A stretch of DNA of 64,000 bases from Xanthobacteraceae bacterium. GTDB taxonomy: Bacteria; Pseudomonadota; Alphaproteobacteria; Rhizobiales; Xanthobacteraceae. A program made the position numbers and the translations under genes. The notes beneath the pieces are model-generated. The model ran no database searches, had not been told where the DNA came from, and saw only the letters and a program-made list of their open reading frames with translations. Shown one piece after another: positions 16,118 to 24,970 of the stretch. Within the stretch, counting starts at the first letter, position 1; every line of letters starts with the position of its first letter. The DNA is taken from the NCBI GenBank assembly GCA_023954195.1, contig JAMLIK010000001.1:1476628-1540627 (forward strand), written 5' to 3'.

Positions 16118-17220
16118 ACCGACGCGACTTCATTCAAGGCACCACCGCGCTTTCGCTTGCGGCAACGCTGCCGGGAGCCGCATGGGCGCAAGCGAGGTTC
16201 GCGCCGAAGCCCGGCGCATGGCGCACGGTCGATCTCGTCACCAAGCTCGAAATCGCCAGGCCCGACGGCAAGATGCAGGCATGGATCCCGCTGCCGTCGG
16301 TGAACGAGAGCGAATGGAGCCGTCCGGGCCAGACCGGATGGACCGGCAACGCCGCCAAGGTCGAGCGCGTGCGCGATCCGAAATACGGCGCGGAGATGCT
16401 CCACATGATCTGGAAGGACGACGAATTCATGCCGGCGATCGAGGTTACCAGTCGCGTCGCGATGCGCGACCGGGCCATCGATCTGACCAGGCCCGGCAAG
16501 ACCGCGCCACTCTCGGAGGCCGCACGCAAGCTTAACCTCGAAGCCACCGACCTGATTCCGGTCGACGGCATCGTCAAGGAAACCTCCGACAGGATCGTCA
16601 CCGATGCGAAAGCCACGACCGACATCGAAAAGGCGCGCGCGATCTACGAATGGGTGGTGGAGAACACGGTGCGCACCGCCGCGACCCGCGGCTGCGGCAT
16701 CGGCGATGTCGGCTCGATGCTCAAGAGCGGCAACCTCGGCGGCAAATGCGCCGATCTCAACGCGCTCTATGTCGGGCTCTCCCGCGCCGCCGGCGTGCCG
16801 GCGCGCGACGTCTACGGCCTGCGCGTGCTGCCCTCGCAGTTCGGCTACAAGAGCCTCGGCGCGGGATCGGCCAACGTCACCAAGGCGCAGCATTGCCGCG
16901 CCGAGGTGTTCCTCGACGGCTTCGGCTGGGTGCCAGTCGATCCCGCCGACGTCCGCAAGGTGATGCTGGAGGAGCCGCCGGCCAATCTTCCGATCACCGA
17001 CGCGAAGGTGGTCGCGGCGCGCAAGGCGCTGTTCGGCGCGTGGGAAGGCAACTGGATCCCCTACAACACCGCGCATGATCTGGCGCTGCCGGGAGCCAGG
17101 CATCCGAAACTCGGCTTCCTGATGTATCCGCAGGCTGAGCGCGCCTCGCTCCTGCTCGACTGTCTCGACCCGGACAACTTCCGCTACACGCTGATGGCGA
17201 AGGAAGCGACGCCGGCCTGA
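16114..17220 (+). CDS. Tat-exported transglutaminase-like protein
   Basis: The 368-residue protein starts with a twin-Arg-type signal (MNRRDFIQGTTALSLAATL...WAQ). The core has the transglutaminase triad: Cys212 in NLGGKCADLNALYVGLSRAA, His260 in KAQHCRAEVFL and Asp276 in GWVPVDPADVRK. Bacterial members are thiol proteases or amidases more often than cross-linking enzymes. It is translationally coupled to the TlpA-like gene. The substrate is unknown. Confidence 0.85.
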   Translation: MNRRDFIQGTTALSLAATLPGAAWAQARFAPKPGAWRTVDLVTKLEIARPDGKMQAWIPLPSVNESEWSRPGQTGWTGNAAKVERVRDPKYGAEMLHMIWKDDEFMPAIEVTSRVAMRDRAIDLTRPGKTAPLSEAARKLNLEATDLIPVDGIVKETSDRIVTDAKATTDIEKARAIYEWVVENTVRTAATRGCGIGDVGSMLKSGNLGGKCADLNALYVGLSRAAGVPARDVYGLRVLPSQFGYKSLGAGSANVTKAQHCRAEVFLDGFGWVPVDPADVRKVMLEEPPANLPITDAKVVAARKALFGAWEGNWIPYNTAHDLALPGARHPKLGFLMYPQAERASLLLDCLDPDNFRYTLMAKEATPA

Positions 17221-17275
17221 TCCGCCACGATGGCGGGCGCGGTCAAGGCCACGCCCGCCACTTTCGAAAGCACCG

Positions 17276-18424
17276 ATGCCGATCTATCTCGACCACAACG
17301 CGACCACGCCGGTTGCCCCCGGCGTGCTCGACGCCATGCTGCCGTATCTGCGCGACCAGTACGGCAATCCATCCTCCGGTTACGCGCTCGGCCGCGCGGC
17401 GAAGGATGCGGTGGCGACGGCGCGCGGCCATGTCGCCGCGCTGATCGACGCCGACCCGGACGAAATCATTTTCACCAGCGGCGGCACCGAGGCCAACAAC
17501 ATCGCCATTCGCGGTAGCATCGAGCCGAACGGCGGCGCGCGCGCCATTGTCACCAGCGCGGTCGAGCACCCGGCGACGGATGAGCCGTGCGATCTGATGG
17601 CGCGGCAGGACTACGTCGTTCACCGCGTCAGGGTCGGCGGCGACGGCCGCGTTGATGTCGACGAGGCGGCGCGCCTCATCCGCGCCGGCGTGGGCCTCGT
17701 GACGCTGATCCACGCGCAGAACGAAACCGGCGTGCTGCAACCGGTCGCGGAAATCGCCGCCGCCGCGCGCGCCCACGGCGCGCTGATCCATGTCGACTCC
17801 GCGCAAGCGATCGGCAAGATCGAGGTCGACGTGGCAGCACTCGGCGTCGATCTGTTGTCGATCGCCGGACACAAGCTTTATGCGCCGAAAGGCATCGGCG
17901 TCCTTTATGTCCGGCGCGGCGTGCGCACGCAATCCGTGCTGCGTGGCGCGGGGCAGGAATCCGGCCGCCGTCCCGGCACCGAGAACGTCGCCTCCATTGT
18001 CGGCCTCGGCGAAGCCTGCCGCCTCGCCGCCGAGCGGCTGCGTGACGACAGCGGCGCGCGGATGGCCACGCTGACGCGCGCGCTGTTCACGAGGCTGCAA
18101 CAAGCAATTCCGGACATCGTGCTCACCTGGCACCCGACCGCGCAACTGCCCAACACCCTCAATGTCCTGTTTCCGGGCGTCTCCGGCCGTGCGGTGCTGG
18201 ACGCCTGCCCGCAGGTGTTAGCCTCGACCGGCTCGGCCTGCCATGCCGACCGCGAGGAAGCCTCCGCCATCCTGAGCGCCATGGGCATCCCGGAACACAA
18301 GGCGCTCGGCGCCGTGCGGCTGTCGCTGGGCGCGGCCACCACGGCGCGGGAGATCGACGACGCGGCCGATGCGCTCGTCGCGGCGTGGCGGCTGACCTTG
18401 CCTCACGGGCTTCATCCAGTTTGA
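17276..18424 (+). CDS. Cysteine desulfurase, NifS/IscS-type aminotransferase class V
   Basis: The 382-residue PLP enzyme mobilises sulfur from cysteine as a persulfide. It shows IYLDHNATTPVAPGV at the start, FTSGGTEANN, His98 in SAVEHPA, the PLP Lys200 in SIAGHKLYAPKGIG and the catalytic Cys322 in STGSACHADREEAS. No IscU, SUF or nif genes are nearby, so this is a stand-alone enzyme, perhaps for thio-cofactor or selenium chemistry. It lies 55 bases after the transglutaminase gene and may be in the same transcript. Confidence 0.9.
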   Translation: MPIYLDHNATTPVAPGVLDAMLPYLRDQYGNPSSGYALGRAAKDAVATARGHVAALIDADPDEIIFTSGGTEANNIAIRGSIEPNGGARAIVTSAVEHPATDEPCDLMARQDYVVHRVRVGGDGRVDVDEAARLIRAGVGLVTLIHAQNETGVLQPVAEIAAAARAHGALIHVDSAQAIGKIEVDVAALGVDLLSIAGHKLYAPKGIGVLYVRRGVRTQSVLRGAGQESGRRPGTENVASIVGLGEACRLAAERLRDDSGARMATLTRALFTRLQQAIPDIVLTWHPTAQLPNTLNVLFPGVSGRAVLDACPQVLASTGSACHADREEASAILSAMGIPEHKALGAVRLSLGAATTAREIDDAADALVAAWRLTLPHGLHPV

Positions 18425-18449
18425 AGTTCTGTCCCACGACAAGGACCAG

Positions 18450-18584
18450 GGCACGAAGCGCAGCCACTTTTCGGCAGGGCAGATCATCGGGATTTTGAAG
18501 GAACGCCTGGCCGGCGTTTCGGACGCCGACCGGTGCCGCAAACACGGCGTCAGCGACGCCAGCATCCACACATCGAAGACCTAG
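18450..18584 (+). pseudogene. IS3-family transposase OrfA, 5' fragment
   Basis: The frame reads TKRSHFSAGQIIGILKERLA, then GVSDADRCRKHGVSDASIH. This is the helix-turn-helix start of IS3-family OrfA (the consensus KRSRFxxxQIIGILKExxAG). It stops at a TAG after about 45 codons, where the family would continue into the leucine zipper. No OrfB or inverted repeats follow. It sits exactly between the desulfurase and the sulfatase operon. Confidence 0.8.
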
Positions 18585-18676
18585 GTCGGCGATATATCGG
18601 CGGTTTCAGGCGGCGCGAGCCAGGCGACGGATACCGCCGATCGGGATCCGTCGCCTCAACGGCGGCGACATCCCGT

Positions 18677-19666
18677 TCATCCCGCGTCGTTCAACGATTT
18701 CTTCAACAGCCCGCTACGGCGAACGACGCGGAAGCCAATGTTGCTTGCGGAGCTGGCCGGCGTGTTGGAGCTGCGAGCCGCGACTCGATAACGGTTGCAA
18801 TAGGATTCGTGGCAGAGAAACGAGCCGCCGCGCAGCGATCGGTAAGGCGTTGGATCGACCGAGCGGGGATCGGTCATCGGCGTGACGACGTGATATCGCG
18901 CCGAGAAATAGTCCTCGCACCATTCCCAGACGTTGCCGGCGACATTGTAAAGACCGTATCCGTTCGGCTCAAACGCGTGCACGGGGGCTGTACCGAAAAA
19001 GCCGTCGTCTGCCGTATTGTGATCGGGAAAGGCGCCCTGCCAGATATTGCAGCGATGGCGCCCTTCGGGCTGAAGTTCGTTGCCCCAGGGATAGGTCGCT
19101 TGTTCAAGCCCGCCGCGCGCAGCCATTTCCCATTCGGCCTCGGTCGGCAGGCGCGTACCGGACCACTTGCAGTAGGCTTGCGCGTCATTCCAGGAGACAT
19201 GCACCACCGGATGATCCAGCCGGTCGAGAACGGTGCTGGACGGACCTTCCGGCTGCGCCCAATAGGCATGCGGCACCGACACCCACCACGGCGTTTCCCG
19301 CGCGCGGCCGGTGTGGGAGTTTCGCGCGATCTCCGGCAGGAGCCCGTCGAACACAAAACTCCAGCCATATCGCTCGGCGTCCGTCGTATAGCCGGTGGCC
19401 CGGACGAAATCGCCGAACTGAAGATTGCTGACGGCGTAACAGGCGATGGAAAAGCCAGACACAATGACCGGCCGAACGGGGCCCTCGCCGTCGTCGGGAA
19501 AGCGCGTGTCGGCCGAGCCCATCAAAAATCTGCCGCCGATGAGCGGACTCCATTGACGCGGGATCGCAGCAACGCTCGGCACGATCGCATCCAATACCTC
19601 ATCGGCCGCCGCCGGCTTTGTGTCGGCGTCGTGCCGGGCGCAGCAATGGGAATCTCTTTCCGTCAT
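18677..19666 (-). CDS. Formylglycine-generating enzyme (sulfatase-modifying factor)
   Basis: The 329-residue protein converts the active-site Cys of type I sulfatases to formylglycine, using oxygen and a copper-bound thiol pair. The opening block PLIGGRFLMGS and the RLPTEAEWEMAARGG motif are typical. Both catalytic cysteines are present in RGGSFLCHESYCNRYR (C285, C290), followed by SSNTPASSASNIGFR. This places it with true FGEs rather than the wider SUMF1-domain group. There is no signal peptide. It is the last gene of the sulfatase operon, 33 bases after the sulfatase stop. Confidence 0.93.
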   Translation of the reverse strand: MTERDSHCCARHDADTKPAAADEVLDAIVPSVAAIPRQWSPLIGGRFLMGSADTRFPDDGEGPVRPVIVSGFSIACYAVSNLQFGDFVRATGYTTDAERYGWSFVFDGLLPEIARNSHTGRARETPWWVSVPHAYWAQPEGPSSTVLDRLDHPVVHVSWNDAQAYCKWSGTRLPTEAEWEMAARGGLEQATYPWGNELQPEGRHRCNIWQGAFPDHNTADDGFFGTAPVHAFEPNGYGLYNVAGNVWEWCEDYFSARYHVVTPMTDPRSVDPTPYRSLRGGSFLCHESYCNRYRVAARSSNTPASSASNIGFRVVRRSGLLKKSLNDAG

Positions 19667-19699
19667 TGAACGTTTCGATTGCCTGCGTTGTCGAGCCGG

Positions 19700-21340
19700 C
19701 TATTGCTGCTCGTCTTCTTCCCAGAATGCGGTGCCGCCCTCAGCCTTCATCAATTCCAGAATCTTCTCGCGTGGAATGACGCCGCAGCGATCGGCCCAGC
19801 GCCGATACTGTTCGGACATGTCCCGAACGCGGTCCGGATGCCGCGCGGCAAGATCGTGCATCTCGGTGCGATCGGTTTCCATGTCGTAAAGCTCCCACGG
19901 GCCGGGATACTTTCGCACCAGCTTCCACTTCCCGATGCGCACGGCGGCATTGCCTTCGTGCTCCCAGAACAACGGGGCGCGTGCGTTGTAAGCCGACGCA
20001 AACGACGGGACGAGGCTTTCGCCCTCGCACGGCAGGATCGCGTGGCCGTCATGTTCCCTGGGGTAGGGCGCGCCAGTGACATCGAGAATGGTCGCCATGA
20101 CGTCCGGAAGCTGGCTTGGATTGTGCCGCAGGCCGCCTCGCTCGGAAATACCCGCCGGCCAGTGCACGATGAAGGGTGTGGCGATGCCGCCTTCATGCAC
20201 CCAGTGCTTGTAGAGCCGGAACGGCGTGTTCGACAGGTTCGCCCATGCCGTACCGTAGCTTTGATAGGTGTCTTCGCCGCCCGGCATCAGCGACGGATCG
20301 TTGCCGAAATGAACCGGCTTGCCCGCCCGTGTTCGCGCCTTGGCGATCATGAGTTGATCGACGAGTTCTCGCGCCGTCACACCTTCCGGAATGTCTTCGG
20401 CGCACGCGCCGTTATCCGACAGGAAGATGAGCAGCGTGTTGTCCATCTGGCCGGTGTCCTCAAGGCTCTTGAGGATGCGTCCGATGCCCTGATCCATGCG
20501 GTCGATCTGCGCGGCATAGACTTCCATGCACCGCAACGTCCATTCCCGATGTTCCGCTTCGGTCCACGGCGGCTGGGTTGGATCGCGATCGGTCAGTTGC
20601 CAGTTGTGATGGATGATCCCGTCGTCCACCAGCCGCTTGAGGCGTTGCTCGCGCAGGCGGTCCCAGCCGGCATCGAAGCGTCCCTTATATTTTGCGATGT
20701 CCTCGTCATGGGCATGCAGCGGCCAGTGCGGCGCCGTGTAGGCGACGTATTGGAAGAACGGTGTGTCCGGGTGGTTCTTCTTGTGTTGGCGGATATAGGC
20801 GACGGCCTGGTCGCTGATCGCATCGGTGTAGAAGAACGACGGATCCTTCTCGGCTTCGTGCTCAATGTTGTCGTTGCCGCGTGTCAGCGTGTTCGGGTTG
20901 TAAAAGCTTCCGGCGCCGATGATCGTGCCATAAAAGTGATCGAATCCGCGCTGCAGCGGCCATGCGTCGGTCGGCTCGGTCAGATTGCTCGCGATGTGCC
21001 ACTTGCCGCTGAGGTAAGTCGTGTAGTTCTTCAGCTTGAGCACTTCGGCGATCGTCACGCAGCTCTTGTTCAGATTGCCGGCATAGCCCTCCGGGCCGTT
21101 GCTATAGGTCAGGATACCGATGCTGGTCTGGTGCGGATGCAGGCCGGTCAGCAGTGACGCGCGGGACGGGCTGCAACGCGCGGTGTTGTAGAATTGAGAG
21201 TAGCGCAGGCCGTTGGCCGCAAGGCGATCCAGGTTCGGCGTTTCGATCTCGCCGCCATAGCAACCGATATCCGAGAAGCCCATGTCGTCATTCAGGATCA
21301 GCAGGACGTTCGGGCTGTTCGCTTTTGCACCGTCAGGCAT
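19700..21340 (-). CDS. Cytoplasmic type I arylsulfatase-family sulfatase
   Basis: The 546-residue alkaline-phosphatase-fold enzyme hydrolyses sulfate esters. It has the metal Asp pair in LILNDDMGFSD (D18, D19) and the sulfatase signature CSPSRASLLTG with Cys56 as the formylglycine precursor. GKWHIA (Lys/His) and FLSDNGACAED (metal site) follow. There is no signal peptide, unlike most arylsulfatases, so it should act on an imported substrate. It is flanked by its maturase and downstream of a GntR regulator and an ABC importer, which fits uptake followed by desulfation inside the cell. The substrate is unknown. Confidence 0.93.
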   Translation of the reverse strand: MPDGAKANSPNVLLILNDDMGFSDIGCYGGEIETPNLDRLAANGLRYSQFYNTARCSPSRASLLTGLHPHQTSIGILTYSNGPEGYAGNLNKSCVTIAEVLKLKNYTTYLSGKWHIASNLTEPTDAWPLQRGFDHFYGTIIGAGSFYNPNTLTRGNDNIEHEAEKDPSFFYTDAISDQAVAYIRQHKKNHPDTPFFQYVAYTAPHWPLHAHDEDIAKYKGRFDAGWDRLREQRLKRLVDDGIIHHNWQLTDRDPTQPPWTEAEHREWTLRCMEVYAAQIDRMDQGIGRILKSLEDTGQMDNTLLIFLSDNGACAEDIPEGVTARELVDQLMIAKARTRAGKPVHFGNDPSLMPGGEDTYQSYGTAWANLSNTPFRLYKHWVHEGGIATPFIVHWPAGISERGGLRHNPSQLPDVMATILDVTGAPYPREHDGHAILPCEGESLVPSFASAYNARAPLFWEHEGNAAVRIGKWKLVRKYPGPWELYDMETDRTEMHDLAARHPDRVRDMSEQYRRWADRCGVIPREKILELMKAEGGTAFWEEDEQQ

Positions 21341-21371
21341 GTTCGTGTCCCTGTTTATAGCGTACGTGGCG

Positions 21372-22145
21372 TCATGAGTGGCGCGTCAGGCTGATGCTGA
21401 GGCGGAAATAGTTCGGCAGGTAGACGGCGCGCAAAAGTTCCAGCGCGCGCCCGTCTTCGCCAAAGGTAACGCGCTCGATGGAGAGCAGCGGCGAGCCGAC
21501 CTTGACGCCGAGCAGCTTTGCGCTGCTCGCATCTGCAAGCTCCGCGCCGATGGTCTGCTTAGCGTCCTTGATGCTGAAGCCGAGTTCGTCCTCGAACACG
21601 CGATACATGATGATCGAGACGAGGTCGCGCTTCTCCAGTTCGAGCCCGATGTCCGGCGGATAGAAGGCATGCTCGATGGCGATCGGCGTTTCGTCAGCGA
21701 GGCGAACGCGCTTGAGCTGCCAGACCGCCCGTTCCCGCAATTGAGCGCCAATTTCCGGATCGTGCCGATTCGTCATTCCCTGCTGCAGGATTTTGGCGCC
21801 GGCCTTGTATCCGGCGTCGCGTATCGTTTCGGAAAAGCCCATCAGGCGTCCAACCCAGTTTTCCGGCTGGTTCGACCGCAGGAAGGTGCCGCGCCCGCGG
21901 GAGCGGGCAAACATCCCTTCGGTGACGAGGGGCGCGATCGCATTACGGATGGTGATGCGGCTAACGCCAAAATGACGGCCCAGTTCGGCCTCCGTCATCA
22001 ACCGTCCCGTCTCGTCGATCAGTTCGCCATCGCGGACCTGCCGGCGTATCGCGTCGCGAATCTGCATATGCAGCGGCGCCGATGCTTCCGCGCATGTCTT
22101 GCCGTTGGCGAGCGCCGGTCGTTTCTTACGCGCATTCACGGGCAT
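21372..22145 (-). CDS. GntR family regulator, HutC (UTRA) subfamily
   Basis: The 257-residue protein has an N-terminal winged HTH (LHMQIRDAIRRQV...TEAELGRHFGVSRITIRNAI). A C-terminal UTRA effector domain follows (about 100-250; PIAIEHAFYPPDI, SIERVTFGEDGRALELLRAV). HutC-type regulators bind sugars or related pathway metabolites and usually repress their own operon. It sits inside the operon between the ATPase and the sulfatase, 4 bases after the ATPase stop. It probably controls the promoter upstream of 26365, where a 12-bp palindrome is present. Confidence 0.9.
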   Translation of the reverse strand: MPVNARKKRPALANGKTCAEASAPLHMQIRDAIRRQVRDGELIDETGRLMTEAELGRHFGVSRITIRNAIAPLVTEGMFARSRGRGTFLRSNQPENWVGRLMGFSETIRDAGYKAGAKILQQGMTNRHDPEIGAQLRERAVWQLKRVRLADETPIAIEHAFYPPDIGLELEKRDLVSIIMYRVFEDELGFSIKDAKQTIGAELADASSAKLLGVKVGSPLLSIERVTFGEDGRALELLRAVYLPNYFRLSISLTRHS

Positions 22146-22149
22146 GACG

Positions 22150-23202
22150 TCAGAGGCGCTTTCTCGTGGTTGGGTCGAACAGGTGAATGTCTTGCGGGCG
22201 AGCCGTGACGTAGATCGTGTCGCCTTCGCGCGGCACGTCGTGATCGCCGACGCGCATCCGCATGATGGTTCCGCCGCAGTTGAGATCGAGCACGGCCATA
22301 TCCCCGAGGTCTTCGACGAGGTCGACCTGTGCCTTCAGCCCGTCGGGCGCGATCCGCAGCGCGCTGGGCCGCAAGCCCGCGATCACGTCGCGTTCGTCGG
22401 GAAGTCGGGCCGCCGTCTTGAGACGATGGCCGGCGACAAGAATGTCGCCGTTCGTGTAGCGAGCCGGAACGAGATTCATCGGCGGATTGCCGATGAATCC
22501 CGCAATATCGATGGAATTCGGCTGGGCAAAGACTTCCGCGGGTGTGCCGACCTGCTGGATTTCGCCGGCCATGAAGACGGCCATGCGATCGGCAAGCGTC
22601 ATCGCTTCCTCCTGGTCGTGCGTGACGTAGACCGCCGTCACGCCCAGCGATCGTTGCAGCTTCTTCAGTTCGGCTCGGGTTTCGAGCCGGAGTTTGGCGT
22701 CAAGATTGGAAAGCGGCTCATCGAGCAGAAACAAGCGCGCCTTCCGAACGATCGCCCGCGCAAGCGCGCAGCGCTGCTGCTGACCCCCCGAAAGCTGGCC
22801 GGGCTTGCGCCCAAGCAGGTGCTCGATCTTCACCTTTTGCGCGGCCTCCTTCACGGCCGAACCGATCGCGGCCTTTGGAAGCCTGGCCATCTCAAGCGGG
22901 AATGCGATATTCTCGGCGACGGTCATATGCGGGTAGAGCGCGTAACTCTGAAACACCATGGCGATGTCCCGGTCGCGGGCATCCGTGGACGTCACGTCCT
23001 TGCCGTCGATGAACACATGACCCGCGGTCGGCGCATCGAGACCGGCGAGGATCCGCAGCGTCGTGCTCTTGCCCGAACCCGAGGGCCCGAGCAGCGCGAA
23101 GAACTCGCCGGGCTCGATATCGAAACTCACGCCCTTCAGTGCCGCGAACTCGCCGTGCATCTTGACGATATCGCGAAATTTGACGTGGCCACGGCCGGTC
23201 AT
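22150..23202 (-). CDS. ABC transporter ATPase, MalK/UgpC (CUT1) type
   Basis: The 350-residue ATPase energises the importer. Visible are Walker A (GPSGSGKST), the Q-loop (MVFQSYALYPHM), the signature LSGGQQQRCALARAI, Walker B with LFLLDEPLSNLDAKLR and the H-loop VYVTHDQEEAM. A C-terminal TOBE/regulatory region begins about residue 240. The start at 23202 overlaps the preceding permease stop (ATGA); a longer upstream reading lacks family similarity. Confidence 0.93.
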   Translation of the reverse strand: MTGRGHVKFRDIVKMHGEFAALKGVSFDIEPGEFFALLGPSGSGKSTTLRILAGLDAPTAGHVFIDGKDVTSTDARDRDIAMVFQSYALYPHMTVAENIAFPLEMARLPKAAIGSAVKEAAQKVKIEHLLGRKPGQLSGGQQQRCALARAIVRKARLFLLDEPLSNLDAKLRLETRAELKKLQRSLGVTAVYVTHDQEEAMTLADRMAVFMAGEIQQVGTPAEVFAQPNSIDIAGFIGNPPMNLVPARYTNGDILVAGHRLKTAARLPDERDVIAGLRPSALRIAPDGLKAQVDLVEDLGDMAVLDLNCGGTIMRMRVGDHDVPREGDTIYVTARPQDIHLFDPTTRKRL

Positions 23203-24038
23203 CGGCGTCCTCCACCCTTGACGGCGCCGATCGTCAGCCCTTTGACGATTTGCTTTTGAGCCACCACGCCGAGCACGACCACCGGCAACATGGCAAGGAC
23301 CGAAACGGCCGCGAGCTTCGCCCACAGGGTCTGCTCGACAGATACGAAATTGAACATCGCGACCGTCACCGGTCGCACCGTATTGCCGCTGAGCACGACG
23401 GCGAACAGAAATTCATTCCACGCATTGAGAAATACGAATACGACAGTGACGGCAATGCCGCCGCGCACTTGCGGAATGATGATCCGCCACAGCGTGCGCA
23501 GCCGACTTGCGCCGTCGAGATACGCGGCTTCCTCCATTTCAAGCGGAATGTCCTCGAAATAGGAGACCAGCAGCCAAATCGCGAAAGGGAGGGAAAACGA
23601 CAGATAGATCAGGATAATGCCCTGATAGGTGTCGATCCAGCCGATGGTTTGCAACACCAGAAAATAGGGAATTATGATGCCGACGGGGGGAAGCATCTGC
23701 GTCGTCAGCACGTAGAAGCCAGCGAACTTCTTGCCATGGAAGCGCAGCCGCGCCAGTGCATATGCGGCCGGAATCGCCATCAGCATGGTCACGATGGTCG
23801 TGCCCACCGATATAATCATGCTCGAAACAAGGTTCGGAAGGATCGATCCAGAGCCGAACAGCACCTCCCGATAGGCGCCGAGCGTAGGCGAAAAGATCAG
23901 CTTCGGCGGATAGGCCAGCACATCGGAATCGGTCTTGAACGAGTTCAGGACGCTCCAGATGATCGGAAAGGCCCAGGCCAGCAGAAACACGGCCGAAATG
24001 GCGAGGATGACGGCGGCACGGAGGCGTCTCGCGGTCAT
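23199..24038 (-). CDS. ABC transporter permease, MalG-like (CUT1)
   Basis: The 279-residue protein has six predicted helices. It has the EAA loop typical of sugar-type permeases (EMEEAAYLDGASRLRTLWRI) and an N terminus resembling MalG (FPIIWSVLNSFKTDSDVLAYPP). It overlaps the preceding permease and the ATPase by 4 bases each. It pairs with the permease at 24035-24967. Confidence 0.92.
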   Translation of the reverse strand: MTARRLRAAVILAISAVFLLAWAFPIIWSVLNSFKTDSDVLAYPPKLIFSPTLGAYREVLFGSGSILPNLVSSMIISVGTTIVTMLMAIPAAYALARLRFHGKKFAGFYVLTTQMLPPVGIIIPYFLVLQTIGWIDTYQGIILIYLSFSLPFAIWLLVSYFEDIPLEMEEAAYLDGASRLRTLWRIIIPQVRGGIAVTVVFVFLNAWNEFLFAVVLSGNTVRPVTVAMFNFVSVEQTLWAKLAAVSVLAMLPVVVLGVVAQKQIVKGLTIGAVKGGGRR

Positions 24039-24967
24039 TTCGCTCTCCGCAGCGCGAACAGCACGCCAGAAATGACAATCGTGACGATAAGGAGAGCAAC
24101 GGCGAGAGCGGCGCCGTAGCCGATGGAGAGCTCGATAAAGGATTTCCGGTAGGCATAGAGATTGAGAATTTCAGTCGCGGTGCCCGGCCCACCCCCCGTG
24201 ACGGTGAAAATCGCGGCAAATGCCGTGAGGGCCACCATCGTTCGCATAATCACCACCATGACGATGGCCGGACGAAGCAGCGGCAGAGTGATGCGCCGGA
24301 AGCGCTGCCATGCGGTCGCGCGGTCGAGACGGGCGGCTTCGTAGATGTCCTCGGGCAGCGAGGCCAGCGAGGCGAGCAGCACCATGAAGGCGAACGGCGT
24401 CCATTGCCAGGTGTGGATCGCGATGACCGAGACCATCGCGAGCGTGGGATCGCCGAGCCAGTTCTGGCTGCCAAGGCCGGCGTTGATGGCGAGGAAGTCA
24501 ACGATGCCGAAATCGGGAGCGAGCATGAATGTCCGCCAGATCATGCCGACAACCGCGGGCGAAAGGACGACGGGCAGGATCGCGATCAGCCTGAACCAGC
24601 CCTGGCCGCGCTTCATGTCCATGACCAGAAGGGCCAGCGCCAATCCGATCGCGACCTGGAGCGCGACGGTTGTGCCGGTATAGACCAGACTAATGAGAAG
24701 CGACGACCAGAACCGTTCATCGATGAGAAGCATCCGGTAATTTTCGAATCCGACGAACCCGTTCATGAACGGCATCGCAAGATTCATCCGGTAGGTGCTG
24801 GTCCAGACCAGGAAGATCAGCGGAAACGTCGTGGTCGCGAGCAGCGCAAGAAACGCCGGCGCCAACAGGGCCGCCGCGAACCGGCGTTCACGTTGTGCCA
24901 GCGCATGGCCGAAATCGCCGGCACCAGGATTTCCCGTTTCGGCCGACGCCAGAGCCGACGCAGCCAT
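24035..24967 (-). CDS. ABC transporter permease, MalF-like (CUT1)
   Basis: The 310-residue protein begins LLAPAFLALLATTTFPLIFL, the usual first helix of MalF/UgpA-type permeases. It carries the EAA motif in EDIYEAARLDRATAWQRFRR. Six membrane helices are expected. It is separated by 3 bases from the binding-protein gene and forms the membrane channel with the next permease. Confidence 0.92.
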   Translation of the reverse strand: MAASALASAETGNPGAGDFGHALAQRERRFAAALLAPAFLALLATTTFPLIFLVWTSTYRMNLAMPFMNGFVGFENYRMLLIDERFWSSLLISLVYTGTTVALQVAIGLALALLVMDMKRGQGWFRLIAILPVVLSPAVVGMIWRTFMLAPDFGIVDFLAINAGLGSQNWLGDPTLAMVSVIAIHTWQWTPFAFMVLLASLASLPEDIYEAARLDRATAWQRFRRITLPLLRPAIVMVVIMRTMVALTAFAAIFTVTGGGPGTATEILNLYAYRKSFIELSIGYGAALAVALLIVTIVISGVLFALRRAK

Positions 24968-24970
24968 CGA